A DNA stretch of 64,000 nt from Torymus aiolomorphi (Eukaryota; Arthropoda; Insecta; Hymenoptera; Torymidae): contig CM070875.1 in the NCBI GenBank assembly GCA_036365515.1, positions 94,861,128 to 94,925,127 of the forward strand. Reading direction: 5' to 3'. A program made the position numbers and the translations under genes. Below the pieces are notes generated by a model that saw nothing but the letters and a program-made list of their open reading frames with translations, had not been told where the DNA came from and did no database searches. Below are positions 41,319 through 54,135 of this stretch, piece by piece (position 1 is the stretch's first letter; each line of letters begins with the position of its first letter).

Positions 41319-41748
41319 CTAAAATATTTTATTTCCTTGAATACACTTTTGTCCGCTTTCTAACATTTTTTCTTGGTATTTTCTTTCTTCTTTGAATGCT
41401 TCAGTGTTAGTTTTTCGTTCTTTTCGTCTTTCCTGGAAACAAAATATGAAGATAAAAACCATGCATTCATCATTTAACATAAAATAGTTTCTTTCATTTT
41501 ACCTTTCTAAAATTTTTAACTGCCCTTTTTCTTTCCTTTTTCTGATTTAGAGATTCATCTTTAGATCTACAACTGATCAGTTTTGTAATATGGCCTATGG
41601 TTTTGACATTTTTAAGCAGTTTTCTTTCAATAGATGAGTTATTTTCTAATTGATTAAGATTATAAACGGTCAATTTATTTGGATTACGCCTATTTAAAAC
41701 ATTTTTTGGAACTCCTGTTTTACAGTTTATTTCAATTTTTGTCCGTTC
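41319..41748 (-). CDS. Last two exons of an unrecognised, probably host, gene
   Basis: On the minus strand an acceptor TTAATTCTAG precedes an exon (41,748-41,503). A 70-nt intron (41,502-41,433) with GTAAAATG donor and TTGTTTCCAG acceptor follows, then a last exon (41,432-41,319) ending in TAG. Phase is preserved across the intron. AATAAA follows about 30 bases after the stop. The peptide includes NCKTGVPKNVLNRRNPNKL, SIERKLLKNVKTIGHITKL and a Lys/Glu/Arg-rich helical tail ending NIQGNKIF-like (CIQGNKIF). It looks like the basic C-terminus of a nuclear or nucleolar protein, but I do not recognise it. Upstream exons are not visible; BEL debris follows. Confidence 0.55.
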
Positions 41749-42299
41749 CTAGAATTAAAATATAATGATCTTGTTTGAGAATGTCATATTTAGGATGAGG
41801 ACATGCTATGGGTAGTTCAAATAAAGTTTTGAGTCGAACACATTTTAAGAAAAAACTGTACAATATATCACAATATTAAATTAACTAACAATGGGTTTTA
41901 CAATGTAGAATTAATTAAGTTTTGTTATAAAGGTTGTGTGTAACTGTTACAAATGCTGAGTATATACTTGTGTGTAATTGTGTATTTCAATAAGTTGAAT
42001 TGCCATCGAGGGGGAAACTGACCTGTTATGTGTTTGAGTTTTACCGAGAATGAGTGTTCCAATGAGTAGTGAAAAATCAGTGATCCTCTAATCTGCTGTA
42101 TCACGCTGATCACCGTGGAGAGTGCTGTCGATATAAGAGGGCTCAATTCAATATAATTGATTTAATTGTGGGACCTTAATTGAGGGTGCACGATTAGATA
42201 GTATTGATCTAATCGTGCATGAGTATTGCCGCCTGAGCAGAGCTTCAACCAAGTTCCAGTATCAGCGAATGTGCGTTGAACATGGCCGCATGAGTGTAA

Positions 42300-43050
42300 G
42301 GTTACCTGTGCACGTGCACTGCGCTCTGAAGATCAGTTATAGTTGCTCCAACGGTGAGAGGTGAAAATCCCGTGCGTGTTGCATTGCGCAGAAGTTCAGA
42401 ATGTCGGTGTGAGAGGTGGATGAGTGAGTGAGCCAGTGAGGAACTTAAGAGATCCGTGAAAATGCGGTAGCAGGTGCCAGATTGAGTTTTGTGAAGCCGA
42501 CCTCCCACTCTAATAATTCCTGATGGGTCTATGTATGCAGTCAATCTGTTGAAAACATGATTTCTTGGGACTTGAATATTCTTCAGCATAGTAAGTTCTC
42601 AGTGAAAGTGAACTTACTGAATTTGCTTGACCCAGAAGAGTTTGGTCTTGCTGATTACCTGAGCAGTGAGTTTCGATTTACGGTGAGTTTTGCCTCTAGC
42701 TTTGAATCGATCACATGCGAGCATTACCCATCCAGTAATTGGTAGTAGCTGAGTGAGTGACGAGTAATGATCGATGATAGTCCAGGTTGAGTTTGAGTGT
42801 GACGTGGCTGCAGCGAGTGTGACCTTTGCCCTCGCCTCTGGAAGGTTGTTTTCTTCAAATGAGTTTGCTTAAGATGGCCAAGCTGACTCATCCTGGCAAA
42901 GCCAGCTTGGTCCGTGCCACTATAACTGGTGTTCTCGAAGTTCAGATGTGAGTAGACCTCGAGAGGCACAATCCACTGGATTTTCTGCTCCAAGAACATG
43001 TCTCCACTGAGCGGATGGAATGAGTTCTTGTATGAGTGCAACTCTATTTC
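42300..43050 (-). pseudogene. BEL/Pao polymerase fragment
   Basis: The minus strand has VFNRLTAYIDPSGIIRVGGR, the hallmark segment before the zinc-binding integrase region of BEL/Pao, followed by LIHLSHRHSELL-like debris. Upstream, IQWIVPLEVYSHLN and HSLSYYQLLDG belong to a decayed pol. There are several stops. The stretch 41,750-42,300 shows nothing else. Confidence 0.55.
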
Positions 43051-44295
43051 AAACGAAATCCTTCCATCGTGCCGCGCCTGCGCAGTGAGTGTGGCCGAGT
43101 TGCGCGCACCCGCGGGACATTAAAAATGGGTATATATCCCAAACAGATCTATAGTTATTAAATATCTAATTGTGTCAGACTTTGCAGGAATTATAATAGT
43201 ATATTGTGTATCTAGGGCGTAAACTGGGCCTTTTTAAACCGAAAGTGAAGTGTGTAGTACGAGTCGAAGGTGAGCTAGCACAAGCCGAAGGCGAGTGCGT
43301 TTTGAGAATCGAAGACGAGTACTGCAAAAACACGAGGTCAATAGGTGCACTAGCCCTAGGTGCACACCATATTTTTTGTGACACATGTATTGATTTTCGG
43401 AGTTTTCGAGCCTAAAAAGCGAGCTTAATTGATTTTGAATGTAAAATTACATTGAAAAATGAAATGATATTATTAAATTATATGTAAAACGTTCATAATT
43501 AGTTTCGTAACATAAGACTAAGATTAAATAAAAAAAATTCCATTCAATTTTCTTTTCTTAAAATTATTTAGATTCGTCCCTGAATAGAAAACCGCTGCTA
43601 ACTACTTTAACAGAATGCTTTCTCAAAGAGAGGAGCAAAAGTACATTGAATTATATTTTTCATTATATATTTAAATATAAAATTGTTTTCTTTATGCAAA
43701 CCCCATTTAACATACTAATTATTATTTACCTACTCTTGTACATTTGTGCTTACAAAAAATAACTAAATCTATTTATTTTATATTAAAATATATTATTTTC
43801 TTTTTTTTTTCATATTCATACCCACAATCAATATGCTGTAGAATTTATTTATTTTAATCTTAAAAATCCACGTAATTAAAATTTATTTTTAAAATTAAAT
43901 AAGTTTAATTTGCCAGAACTGAACACTACATAGAGTTTAAAAATTTCTTATTTAATACTTTTAATATTCATTTTTTTAATGTAGTACACATATAGTCGTT
44001 TATTAATGTCTCAATAATGTAGTCAATTACATGTACTATCAATCGCAGATGTAAGTATAATTTAAAATAATATCTTTTTTTTTAATTCATTATAAAATTC
44101 TTTCTTACTAACAATAACTCTTTTTCTTCCTAATTAATCATTTTATTATCTCTTTCAATAAAAATGCCTTTTTCTAAAAGACAAATTACTTCATTAATTT
44201 CATGACCACTGTATCGTACTGATCTAGGACCTCTATCCGAGAATCATTACACCAGAGAGCAGACAATGCAGGTTTAGCGCATAATTTCATCACGT
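43050..44295. other. AT-rich DNA without recognised gene
   Basis: A short CpG-rich piece at 43,070-43,120 and a degenerate repeat around 43,255-43,330 (CGAAGGTGAG-like units) are visible. The rest is AT-rich with no supported feature. Confidence 0.4.
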
Positions 44296-44905
44296 GTTCG
44301 AAATATTCGGAAACCCCCCTCCTGATTTTGGAATCTTCTACCTAAAAAAAAAAAATTGATGATCCCCTGGGTTGATAAGATTTTCGACCAGGATTCCAGT
44401 AGTGACCTTGAATTTGACCTTGGACGTTTCGCTCAAGGTTATTTGAAGCTCAACTTCATGTTTTCAAATAGGAACTCCGATTTTTTACCTCGGGTTCTAC
44501 ACTCAAAAAATTTGGCACACCAGCTGACCCAATGAGTACACACGCTATGCCGAAAGTAGGGTCGAATGTTGTACCGCGGTTCGGCACATCTCCTGCCCAG
44601 TACTGGCACAGATCCTGTCCCGTAAACGCGTCGCACATGCCCCTCTGCGGTATAAGCGCGAGCGGTCCCGAAATTACGGACAAACGCTGTGCCAAAAGTG
44701 GGTGGTCTGACATACGCAGTGAAGGGGGGGCTGATGAACTGTGATGGAAACAGACGTCGTGCCAAATTTTTTCAGTGTACAAGAGCACGAAATTTTTGAC
44801 ATGGGTACATATCCAAACGTAAAATTTGTCTATAGGTGGTCATCAATTTTTTAGGTAGTTTATTCCAAAATCAGGCGGGGTCCCAAACATTTTGAACACC
44901 CTATA
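44296..44905. mobile_element. Inverted-repeat element, about 600 bp
   Basis: The left end (GTGTTCGAAATATTCGG, CCTGATTTTGGAAT, then CCTAAAAAAAAAAAATTGAT) matches the right end in reverse complement (about 44,830-44,905). Arms are about 60 bp. The interior has short open frames on both strands but no recognisable protein. It is probably a MITE or truncated DNA transposon. Confidence 0.6.
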
Positions 44906-46033
44906 TATGGGTAACTTCACGTTAACTGTTGAAGGCCAAAATTTTAAAGTAGTTCAACAATTTTTTACTCGTTCCAAATTAGCCCCAAAACACAACCATG
45001 AAGTTTTAGAGCAAAATATTCAATTGTTCAAAAGTTAGAATTAATTGAAAATTTGAAAATTTTGAATTTTTTCATAAATCTTCATTTTTTATGATTTTTT
45101 AACTCAAAAATTTGAAACTTTTTGTATAGCACATTAAATGGGAAAAATTTTAGAAATTGTGTATATATAGCATTTATACAACTTGATTAAACAAATTTTT
45201 GTCTCTGATAGCTGAATAACAATCCTTCACTTTATGTGAAAGGTATACTCGACAAAACATATTTTTTGTAGTAAAGTCAAAAAAGTATTTTTAATCTATT
45301 TCCTTTAAAAAAAACTTTTGTTTTTGATGGTTGAAAGTCAGAGAAAAAAGCTATGGACTTTTTAAAAAGTGAAAAACGTAAAAAAACAAATTTTTTGTTC
45401 ATTTTTTAGCACATCTAATATAAATATAGTCATATTACAGTTAATGTCATTTCAAAAAATTTTATATGTTAGACTGTTGCTTTTTTTTTATACAAAATAT
45501 CTACTATGCGATAGAACTTCATCCCAGAAAGCATGAAATTGCATCAAACTGATGTTATGACATATCATATTCGATGTTAACAACTATTACGCCAGTCAAA
45601 TACTTTTGTTCATGCTACTTGTATGCCCATTGTCATTCATTCAATATTATTTACTAATTATATAATTACATATTTCTGTTCTAAAAAAAAGTTTTTACAA
45701 ACTGAATATAACACATTTAATTATTAATAGCCTATTACTTATATTGCTATATAAAATGCTTTCACGCGTCTTATTTATAATTAGTTGTTTCAGCTATACA
45801 AATACCTTTAACAGATACTACGTATTATTTACCGTATAAATCTAACTACTGAAAAATATTTATAATTTATAAACGTAATATGTAAGGTTCATGGTTAATA
45901 TCATTATATGTAGTAAATAAGAACAAGCTTTTCTTATTAAAATATCTGTTTTATTTGATCATATAATTTATTTTCATAAATATTTTATGTAAACAAAAAA
46001 CCTCAAGAGGAGCTATAATAGAAAATTCTAATT
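44905..46033. other. AT-rich DNA without recognised feature
   Basis: No gene or repeat family is seen on either strand. Confidence 0.4.
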
Positions 46034-46272
46034 CTGTTATAATAAAATATAGTGATTTAGGTAGGTAAGAATGTAACACAAATAAAACTCTCGAGAATAC
46101 AAGGAGGTATGCACTTTACTGCTCGCTCTGTAACACGTCTCTCTTACACAACGGACAGACGTCGACTGACTGCGCGCTCGCTTGCTGCTGGCTCCAGCGC
46201 TCCGCGCCCCTCCCTTCAACTACCGAGAAAACGGCAGTATAAAGGGATGTACAGCGCACCCGTATCTTAATA
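46034..46272 (-). repeat. Copia-2 3' LTR
   Basis: On the minus strand a purine tract GAGAGGGAG is followed by TATTAAGATACGGG, a typical copia LTR opening. The other end is TTATTATAACA at about 46,034. Length is about 240 bp. A 5' LTR is not visible. Confidence 0.6.
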
Positions 46273-46477
46273 CTCCCTCTCAGTTACTTCCCATACATCC
46301 TTTAACAAATGGAATAATATACATCTTATTATCTAAACTATCAATATAATCTTTTAAACGCCAGTGACTCTTAAATATAATGGTGGACTCTATCTTCAGT
46401 CTATCGATTATTGTTCATCGCAGCTTTTCCTTATGACCGCCTCGACCAGTCATCTTGAGGCTTAGTCCTCGTCGTCC

Positions 46478-46478
46478 T

Positions 46479-46552
<74 letters not shown>
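46478..46552. repeat. (CT)n microsatellite
   Basis: About 37 CT dinucleotides occur in a row within the copia-2 3' region. Confidence 0.95.
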
Positions 46553-46553
<1 letters not shown>

Positions 46554-46602
46554 GTAAACAGAGAAAAAGGTTACTTATCTTTCTCATTAAGTATTTTGCA
46601 GG

Positions 46603-48557
46603 TTAATTTTTATGCAGATTTTTCTCTAAGGCCTTTTTAAAAATATCGGCCAACTGATCTTTAGATTCTACCCAGTTTATTTGTATGTAATCGTTATGAA
46701 TACGTTCTTTGACATAATGATGTCTCCTATCAACTATGCATGTCAGATTATTACCACCATTTGACTTTGCACTCGGCTGTGCTGCCATGCTGTTACAGAA
46801 CACAGTCATTGGATACAAATCTCGTCCAATAATGAACTTAACTGAATTAAGTAACGACATGAAGTCTTGGCAAGTCTCACTCATCGCGCCATATTCGGCT
46901 TGGCATGTGGACAGTGCGACATTCGTCTGCTTATGCATTCCCCATGCCACGGCATCACCATAAATTTTGATAACAAAACCACACGTTGTAAGTGAGTTTT
47001 TACAATCTAACAAACTCGCATTCGAGTAAACTACCAGTCCTTCTGACTTGGCCTCATACGTTAATCCGAAATGTTTTGTCCCTGACAAATACTGCATCAC
47101 TCGTTTAGCCATGTTCCATTCTAGATTAGTGGGTGCTATTTGGAGCCTGCTCAGCATATTTATCGCGTAGGATATATCAGGCCTAGTGCAATTTTCTAGA
47201 TAGAGCAGCGAACCCACTACTTTTTTGTATACGTTATTAGGGACCAGAACTAGGTTTTCTTTGTCCTCCTCTCTATTTTTCCTTTCCCTATTTGCTACCT
47301 GACTCGTCACCATGGGTGTAGCTACTAAGTGAGTGTTTTTAAATCCAAATTTCTCAAGCATGTTTGTTATCAACTTTTCCTGACTCAACTTCAACTTTTG
47401 ACCAATCTTATCTCGTTCTACCTTAATTCCCAAATTCTTTTGACTGACCCAAATTTTTAATCACATATGACTCACTTAATTTTTTAATCATGTATTCGAT
47501 TTCACACTCATTAGGTCCCATTATAAAAATGTCATCAACATACAATAATATAAACATTGATTCCTTAGAAGATACTTTTAAAAACAAACAAGGATCGAGA
47601 TCGTTGGATTTGAACCCTGGGTTTCCCACAACTTGTGTGAATTTATCATTCCACCTTTTCGGACTAATTTTGAGACCATAACGCGATTTATGTAATTTCC
47701 TCAAATTGGCACTTCTGATCCCACTACTGCTTGTAATTCTTTCTAGAATTTCCATATAGATGCCATCATCTATTGCTCTATATAAAAACGCAGATTCTGT
47801 TCATCCAACTGTTTCAAATACAACTTCTTTTTGTTAGCTATAGCAAGGGAAGATCTAACTAATGGTAACCTTGAAACTGGCGCGTAGGTTTCTCTCAAGT
47901 CATAATTATGTTTGTCCTGAAACCCCCTGATAACTAATCTAGCTTTAAATTTAACATTGCCCGCCTCTTATATTTTTCGTTTAAATATCCATCTATACTC
48001 TAATATATTGTTCTTAGCTTTCCCAGTCGGTAAACTCTCCCTTTTGACTACTTCAAACACTCCTTTGTCCTTCAGCGAATTTAGTTCTGATTCTACTGCT
48101 AATTTCCAATTTTCTCCTTCTGTCGAGTAATTGCTTCCCGGTAAGTTTGAGGATCTCCCTGGATTTTAGCTAGTAAGGCGTGATACGCCATATCTCTCTC
48201 TCTCTGTCTCTCACTTCAGACTCTGTATCAATTTTCGAACAAAACTCTCCCTTTGTTTCCGGCATCGTGTAAAGTACCTCCTTCTCTTTAGATTTACCTC
48301 CATTATTCGCTCTGCCGTGCGCTCGTTTATACGTGAGCTCTGTTCCCTTCTGTTTAATTTTCCTATACATTTTGGTTTCTAGAAATTTCACGTGCCTACT
48401 GTCATATAGTTTCTTTTCTTGTGCTACGTAAATTATGAATCCGGTAGGCTTGTAACGCACCAGAAAACTTCTTAAACCCTGCTCTCCGAATTTAGAGTTG
48501 CTGTTCCTTGGAATTTTGAAAATACCAACACAACCAAAACGTTTTTGCTGATTAACC
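46603..48557 (-). pseudogene. Copia-2 pol remnant
   Basis: Minus-strand order: an integrase tail (KRFGCVGIFKIPRN, RYKPTGFIIYVAQEKK at about 48,450), a decayed linker, reverse transcriptase (KSRYGLKISPKRWNDKF, MFILLYVDDIFIMG at about 47,540) and RNase H (VVGSLLYLENCTRPDISYA, VALSTCQAEYGAMSE and WVESKDQLADIF) ending near 46,603. Frame changes near 47,430 and 47,760 and stops upstream break it. It is a different copia lineage from copia-1. Gag and the integrase core are missing. Confidence 0.88.
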
Positions 48558-48879
48558 CATTAACGCCTGAAACTGGGCAAATGTAAGTTTTACTTTGCGG
48601 TTTTCCTGGGTAATGAAAAACGTGAAACAATTAATATGACCAACCGTTTCATATGTTTTTGGGATCGCTCTACAAGATTTCGGTGTCAGATTTTTGATCC
48701 GACTTGAAGAAAAAAAAATATGGCGGGTTTTTTTGAAAAAAAGTACTAAAATTCTTATGCTTTTTTTCTAAGTTAATATTTCACATCGAAAGGGGATTTG
48801 AGATACCAAATAAATTGACACAAAGTGGCACAAGCTTTTCAAACTTTCAAAATATGCATTTGGATCTTTTTTATTTTCA

Positions 48880-49530
48880 AAATGGCTGCTCCAATATGGC
48901 GGCAAAAGTGAAAAAAACTTAAAAATTGTGTTTTTTCAAATATTCTGAAGAAAAGGCTTCAAAGGCAACAAAAATAACCTAAACTGATAGAATATTATCT
49001 AATACACCTGTCTTACATAGCAGATTTCTGAATTGTCTAATATGGTTGTTCAAAATGGCGACTATATTATGAATTTTTTGGCAGAAACAACCGAGAAACT
49101 CAAGAAAAGCATAAGAATACTTTTGATCTGAAATTTTACGCAAAAGATAAAGGTATTTTATATTTTTGAAAAATTTAAAATTTTTAAATTTCATCCACCA
49201 TATTCAATCCGCCATTTTGATTTAAAAAAATTTGATCTTGAATTAAATTGATTATAAAACTCGATTATTGAAAGTAATATTCAAAAAATATCCCAAATTT
49301 TCCAAGAAAAATACAAATTTTCAAGGTTTTTGTAGTATAGCTGCCATTTTGAACAACCATATTAGACAGTTCATAAATCTGCTACATAAGACAGATGTAT
49401 TAGATAATATTCTATCGGTTGAGGTTATTTTTATTGCCTTTGAAGCCTTTTTCTTTAGAATATTTAAAAAAAAAAACACAATTTTTAAGTTTTTTTTCAC
49501 TTTTGCCGCCATATTGGAGCCACTACATTG
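48880..49530. mobile_element. Palindromic MITE-like element
   Basis: Arms of about 170-190 bp (about 48,880-49,060 and 49,340-49,530) are reverse complements, for example CCAATATGGCGGCAAAAGTG against its mirror. The spacer is about 280 bp. No target duplication was resolved. The region 48,557-48,880 has no recognised feature. Confidence 0.65.
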
Positions 49531-49554
49531 AAAATAAAAAAAAAAGTCTCCTTA

Positions 49555-52260
49555 AAGTCTCGTTAAAGTCTCACTAAATGTCTCGCTTAAAGTCTCGTTA
49601 AAAGTCTTCCTTAAAGTCTCGCTGAAAGTCTCGCTAAGTGTCTCGCTTAAAGTCTCGCTAAAAGTCTTCCTTAAAGTCTCGCTGAAAGTCTCGCTGGAAA
49701 TTTCGTTTAAAGTCTTGCCTGATGATATTGCTATTGATCTCGTTTAAGGTCTCGCTGTGAACTGCGGTTATAGTCTCGCCGCAAGGCTCGTTCAAAGGCT
49801 TGCCAGAATATCACAATAGAGGTCTCCTTCGAAGTCTTGCTTGGGTCACGATGAAGATCTTACTTATAGTCGCGGTCAGAGTCTTGCTAAATGTCTCGCT
49901 TAAAGTCTCGCTAAAAGTCTCGTTTAAAGTCTCGGTAGAAGTCTTCCTTAAAGTCTCGCTGGAAATCGCTGTTATAGTCTCGCTCTAAGTCACGTCCAAG
50001 GTCTCATTCAAAGTCTCGCTCAACGGCTTGCCAGAATATCACGATAGAGATCTTCTTCAAAGTCTTGTTTATAGTTCCGTCGAAGGTTTCACTTAAAGTC
50101 TCGCTCATAGTCTCGCTCAAAGTCTGGTTCAAAATCTCGCTAAAAATCTTCCTTAAAGGCTCACTCAAAGTCTCGATGGAAATTTTGTTTAAAGTCTTGC
50201 CTGGATATATTGCAAGTGATCTCGTTCAAAGTCCCGCAGCAAACTGTGGTTATATTCTCGCCTAAAGTCTCACCCAAGGTCTCGTACGAAGCATCGATCA
50301 ACGGCTTGACAGAATATCTCGCTTAAGATCTCCTTCAAAGGCTTGTTTCGAATCCCTGCGAAGGTCTCACTTAAAGCATCTTATATTCTCGCTATAAGTG
50401 TCGGTCAAGGTCTCGGTAAATGTCTTGCTTAAAGTCTCGCTAAAAGTCTCTTAAAGTCTCATACAAAGTCTCGCTCAAAGCCTCGCTAAATGTCTCGCTT
50501 AAAGTCTTGCTAAAAGTCTTCCTTAAAGGCTCACTCAAAGTCTCGCTGAAAATTTCGTTTAAATTCTTGCCTGAATATATTGCGAGTGATCTCATTCAAA
50601 GTCTCGCGGCAATTCTCGTTCAATGACTTGCCAGAATATCACATTAGAGATCTCCTTCAAAGTCTTACTTGGGTCACGGCGAAGGTCTCACTGAAAGGCT
50701 CGCTCATAGTCTCGCTCGAAGTCGCGGTCACCGTCTCTCTGAAAGTCTTCCTTAAAGAATCTCTCAAAGTCTCGTTGGAAATTTCGGTTAAAGTCTCGCC
50801 CAATGTCTCGTTCGTATCGTTCAACGGTTTGTCGGAATATCTCGCTTGATATCTCCTTCAAAGTCTGGTTTCGAATCCTGACGAAGTCTCACTTAAAGTC
50901 TCGCTGGAAATCTCGTGTAAAGTCTTGCCTGAATATATTGTTAGGGATCTCCTTTAATGTCTCGCTGCAAAATGCGGTTATAGTCTCGCCCAAAGTCTCG
51001 TTCAACGGCTTGCCAGAACATCAAATTGAGATCTCCTTCAAAGTTTTACTTTGGTCACGGCGAAGGCCTTACTTAAAGTCTCTGACAAAGTCTCGCTTAA
51101 AGTCTTGCCTGAATATATTGCTAGTGATCTCGTTTTAAGCCTCGCGGCAAACCGCGGTTACATTCTTGCATAAAGTCTCGCCCAAGTTCTCGTTCGAAGC
51201 TTCGTTCAACGGCTTGACAGGATATCTCGCTTGACATCTCCTCTAAAGTCTGGTTTCGAATCCCGACGAAGGCCTCACTTAATGTCTCGCTTATAGTCTC
51301 GGTCTAAGTCTCGGTGGAAGTCTCACTAAAAGTATCGCTAAAATTCTTACTTAAAGTCTCTCTGAAAATTTCGTTTAAAGTCTTGTCTGAATATATCGCG
51401 TGAAATCTCGTTTAAAGTGGCGCCGTAAATCGTGGTTATAGTCACGACTAAAGTCTCGTTCAACGTCTTGCCAGAATATCACACTAAAGATTTCCTTCAA
51501 CGTCTTGCTCCGAATTCCGGAGAAGATCTCACTTAACATCTCTCTCAAAGTCACGGTCAAAGTCTCGGTAAATGTCTCGCTACAAGTCCCGCTTAAAGTC
51601 TCATGCAAAGTCTTGCTCAAAGTCTCGCTAGAAATCCCGTACAGTCTTTCCTGAATATATTGCTACAGATCTCGTTTAAAGTTTTGCTTAGAGTTCCGGC
51701 GAAGGTTTCACTTAATGTCTCGCTCATAGTCTTGTTCAAAGTCTCGGGCAAAGTCTCGCTAAATGTATCGCTTAAAGTCTGGCTATAAGTCTTCCTTAAA
51801 GGCTCACTCAAAGTCTCTTGCAAACCACGGTTATAGTTTCGCTTCAAGTCTCGTTCAACAGCTTGCCAGAATACCACATTAGAGGTCTTCTTCAAAGTCT
51901 TGCTTGGGTCACGGCGAAGGTTTTACTTAAAGTTTCGGTCAAAGTCTCGCTAATGTCTCGCTGAAAGTCTCGCTAAAAGTCTTCCTTTAAATCTCGCTGG
52001 AAATTTCGAAGTCTTGCCTGAAGATATTGCTAGTGATCTCGTTTAAAGTCTCGCTGCAAACCGCATTCGTATAGTTTAACGGCTTGTCAGAATACCTTGC
52101 TTGAGTTCTTCTTCAAAGTCTGGATTCGAATCCAGGCGATAGTCTCTCTTAAAGTCTGGTTTATAGTCTCGCTCTAAATCTCAGTCAAAGTTTCTGTAAA
52201 TGTTTCGCTCAAAGTCTCGCTTAAAGTCTCATGCAAAGTCTTGCTTTAAGTCTCGCTAGA
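49555..52260. repeat. 2.7-kb degenerate 12-bp minisatellite
   Basis: The basic unit is AAAGTCTCGCTN. Variants such as CGTCTTGCCTGAATAT, CGGCTTGCCAGAATATC and CACGGCGAAGGTCTCAC recur in the same order several times, so units are arranged in a longer block of a few hundred bases. Open frames in it encode repetitive KVSLKVSL-like peptides and are not genes. Confidence 0.88.
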
Positions 52261-52264
52261 ATAC

Positions 52265-52720
52265 GCGAAAAAAATCGATAAAAAAATCACCATCCGGGAG
52301 TTTATTAATTTCAGACAAATTTTATGGCTGGTACTTCTTCCAGATGTTGCCATAGCCTTGCAAAAAATTATTGATATGAAAATCGAACCAGAGCCTTTCC
52401 GTTCGGGGGTGTAAAGGGCCTAAAATAGCGAAAAATACTCGAATAATATCGATAAAAAAATCACCACTCTGGAGTTTATTAGTTTCAGACAAATTTTATG
52501 GCTAGTATTTCTTCCAGAAGTCGCCATGGCATTGTAACAAAATTGGCGATATGAAAATCGAACCGGAGCATTTCCGTTCGGGGGTGCAAAGAGTCTAAAA
52601 TAGCGAGAAATACATGAAAAAAATCGATAGAAAAATCACCATTTGGGAGTTTATTAATTTCAGACAAACGTTTTCACAAGGCCATGGCAACATCTGGAAG
52701 AAATATCAGCTATAAAATTG
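52265..52720. repeat. 175-bp tandem repeat, about 2.6 copies
   Basis: ATCGATAAAAAAATCACCA-like starts occur at about 52,274, 52,448 and 52,623. Each unit includes TTCCGTTCGGGGGTG. Confidence 0.85.
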
Positions 52721-53590
52721 GTCTGAACCTAATCAACTCCCGAGCGGTGATTAATCTTATTCAATCAATATTAAATACTAGCATGATGTGTGTGCATAAT
52801 TTAATTTGTTTTTGCTTTTTGTAAAATTAATCTGAAACTTCGATTTTCATTATTTCAACAATAAGATTATTTTAACATCATAATAATAATTCGTGCGTAT
52901 TATCATGCGATTGTTGTGCTGGCTCTTTTCGCGGTCGCTCGACGTGGCTTCAACGCCGTAGCTGGATCGCCGTCAATCGCGCCGGGCGGTGCGCCCGATG
53001 TTCAACCGTTCGAGCGCTACTTCTCCCTTCACCTCTTCCCGCGCCTATAAGCTACGCATGTATTTTACGTTCCTTTCCGATTTCCCCCATGTCTCGAACA
53101 CCAAATTGCCGTCCGAGCCCGAGAAAATATCTAAATTTTTAAACTGCATTAAATACGTATTATTGTATAAAATGCTATCGACTAAAGGTGCTATAGCCTC
53201 AAAAATAAATGAACTTTATGAAACTTACATAAAAGCCGCGCCAGATATATTTATCGAAATAATAATTTTTCTATTAATTTTGTTTTTCATCCTACGGGCA
53301 TTTTGACCTCGCCATTCGATTCCTTGGGTCCAAAAACCCTTAGGATCACAAATATTGAAAGAATTTATCGGTTTAGCTGGGAGAAAATCTCCTGTACGTT
53401 TCCAAATGGGAACCCTGTGTGTGCGTGCGTACGTGTGTGTGTGTGTGAAACAGGACTTATGTTGATATCGCGGGTTATCGTTTATGTAAAATTAACACGT
53501 AAAAAATTATGCGGCCGTCCGCATAAGTACCCTAAAGTCAGCATAAGTCTCCCACCAGTTCAGAAATTGTCTACATAGTTCTGTTAAAAC
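52720..53590. other. Mixed DNA with one possible short ORF
   Basis: A 105-codon plus-strand ORF (52,989-53,306) ends in a strongly hydrophobic helix (IEIIIFLLILFFILRAF) preceded by a charged segment. It would be a tail-anchored membrane protein if real. I recognise no family and there is no start context support. A short GT run lies at 53,415-53,450. Confidence 0.3.
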
Positions 53591-53591
53591 C

Positions 53592-53992
53592 GGATTCAGC
53601 GGAAGAGGGCCGGGGAATGGCAAAATAACTCAAGTCGCTTTATAAGGAAAATATAAAGTTTATTCGAAGGTTGATGGAGTATTCTTACACTGAACTCTCT
53701 TGTCCGTAATAACCATACGCTCGAATCCATGCACTCTTATTACTCTCGCTCCGGGGGGTGTTATCGGCGCATACGCCTAAATCGCTCTCTCTGAACAGTC
53801 ACGTCCTCTCTGGACCGCGTCTTAACGCCTTCTGCCGTCCTCACCCTTTTCCGCGCGCTCCGCGACACTCGATATCTCGCACGCTCGTCCGCGCTATCGC
53901 TCGCCCTCTGGCATCCCCTTGAGGCTCTCTCTCATACACACGTATACACACATTCCTCGCACACATCACTCATACTACTAAGCTTCTAACAT
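53592..53992 (-). repeat. Gypsy 3' LTR (inner end uncertain)
   Basis: On the minus strand it starts TGTTAGAAGCTTAGTAG at 53,992. It contains AATAAA near 53,662 and ends somewhere near 53,590. The first 137 bases match 59,502-59,637 with a few differences. The two ends diverge beyond that. Confidence 0.6.
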
Positions 53993-54135
53993 TCGGCCGT
54001 CTTAAGGACAACTTGGCCCTCCAAGTTTCTTGGCGACTCAAAATTACAGAGATTAAGTACAGTGAACGTAATTAATAAATGCAAGACCGAACTAAATTAA
54101 AATAAATAAGAAAAAAAATTGCCAGTGGGAGTCGG

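Noticed and set aside
44439..44788. Two overlapping minus-strand ORFs of about 110 codons
   Set aside because: They lie inside the inverted-repeat element and show no recognisable protein features; overlapping frames are equally open.
49800..51895. Open reading frames encoding KVSLKVSL-like or TLSETL-like peptides
   Set aside because: Same reason: 12-bp minisatellite, frames open on both strands, no start context or domain.
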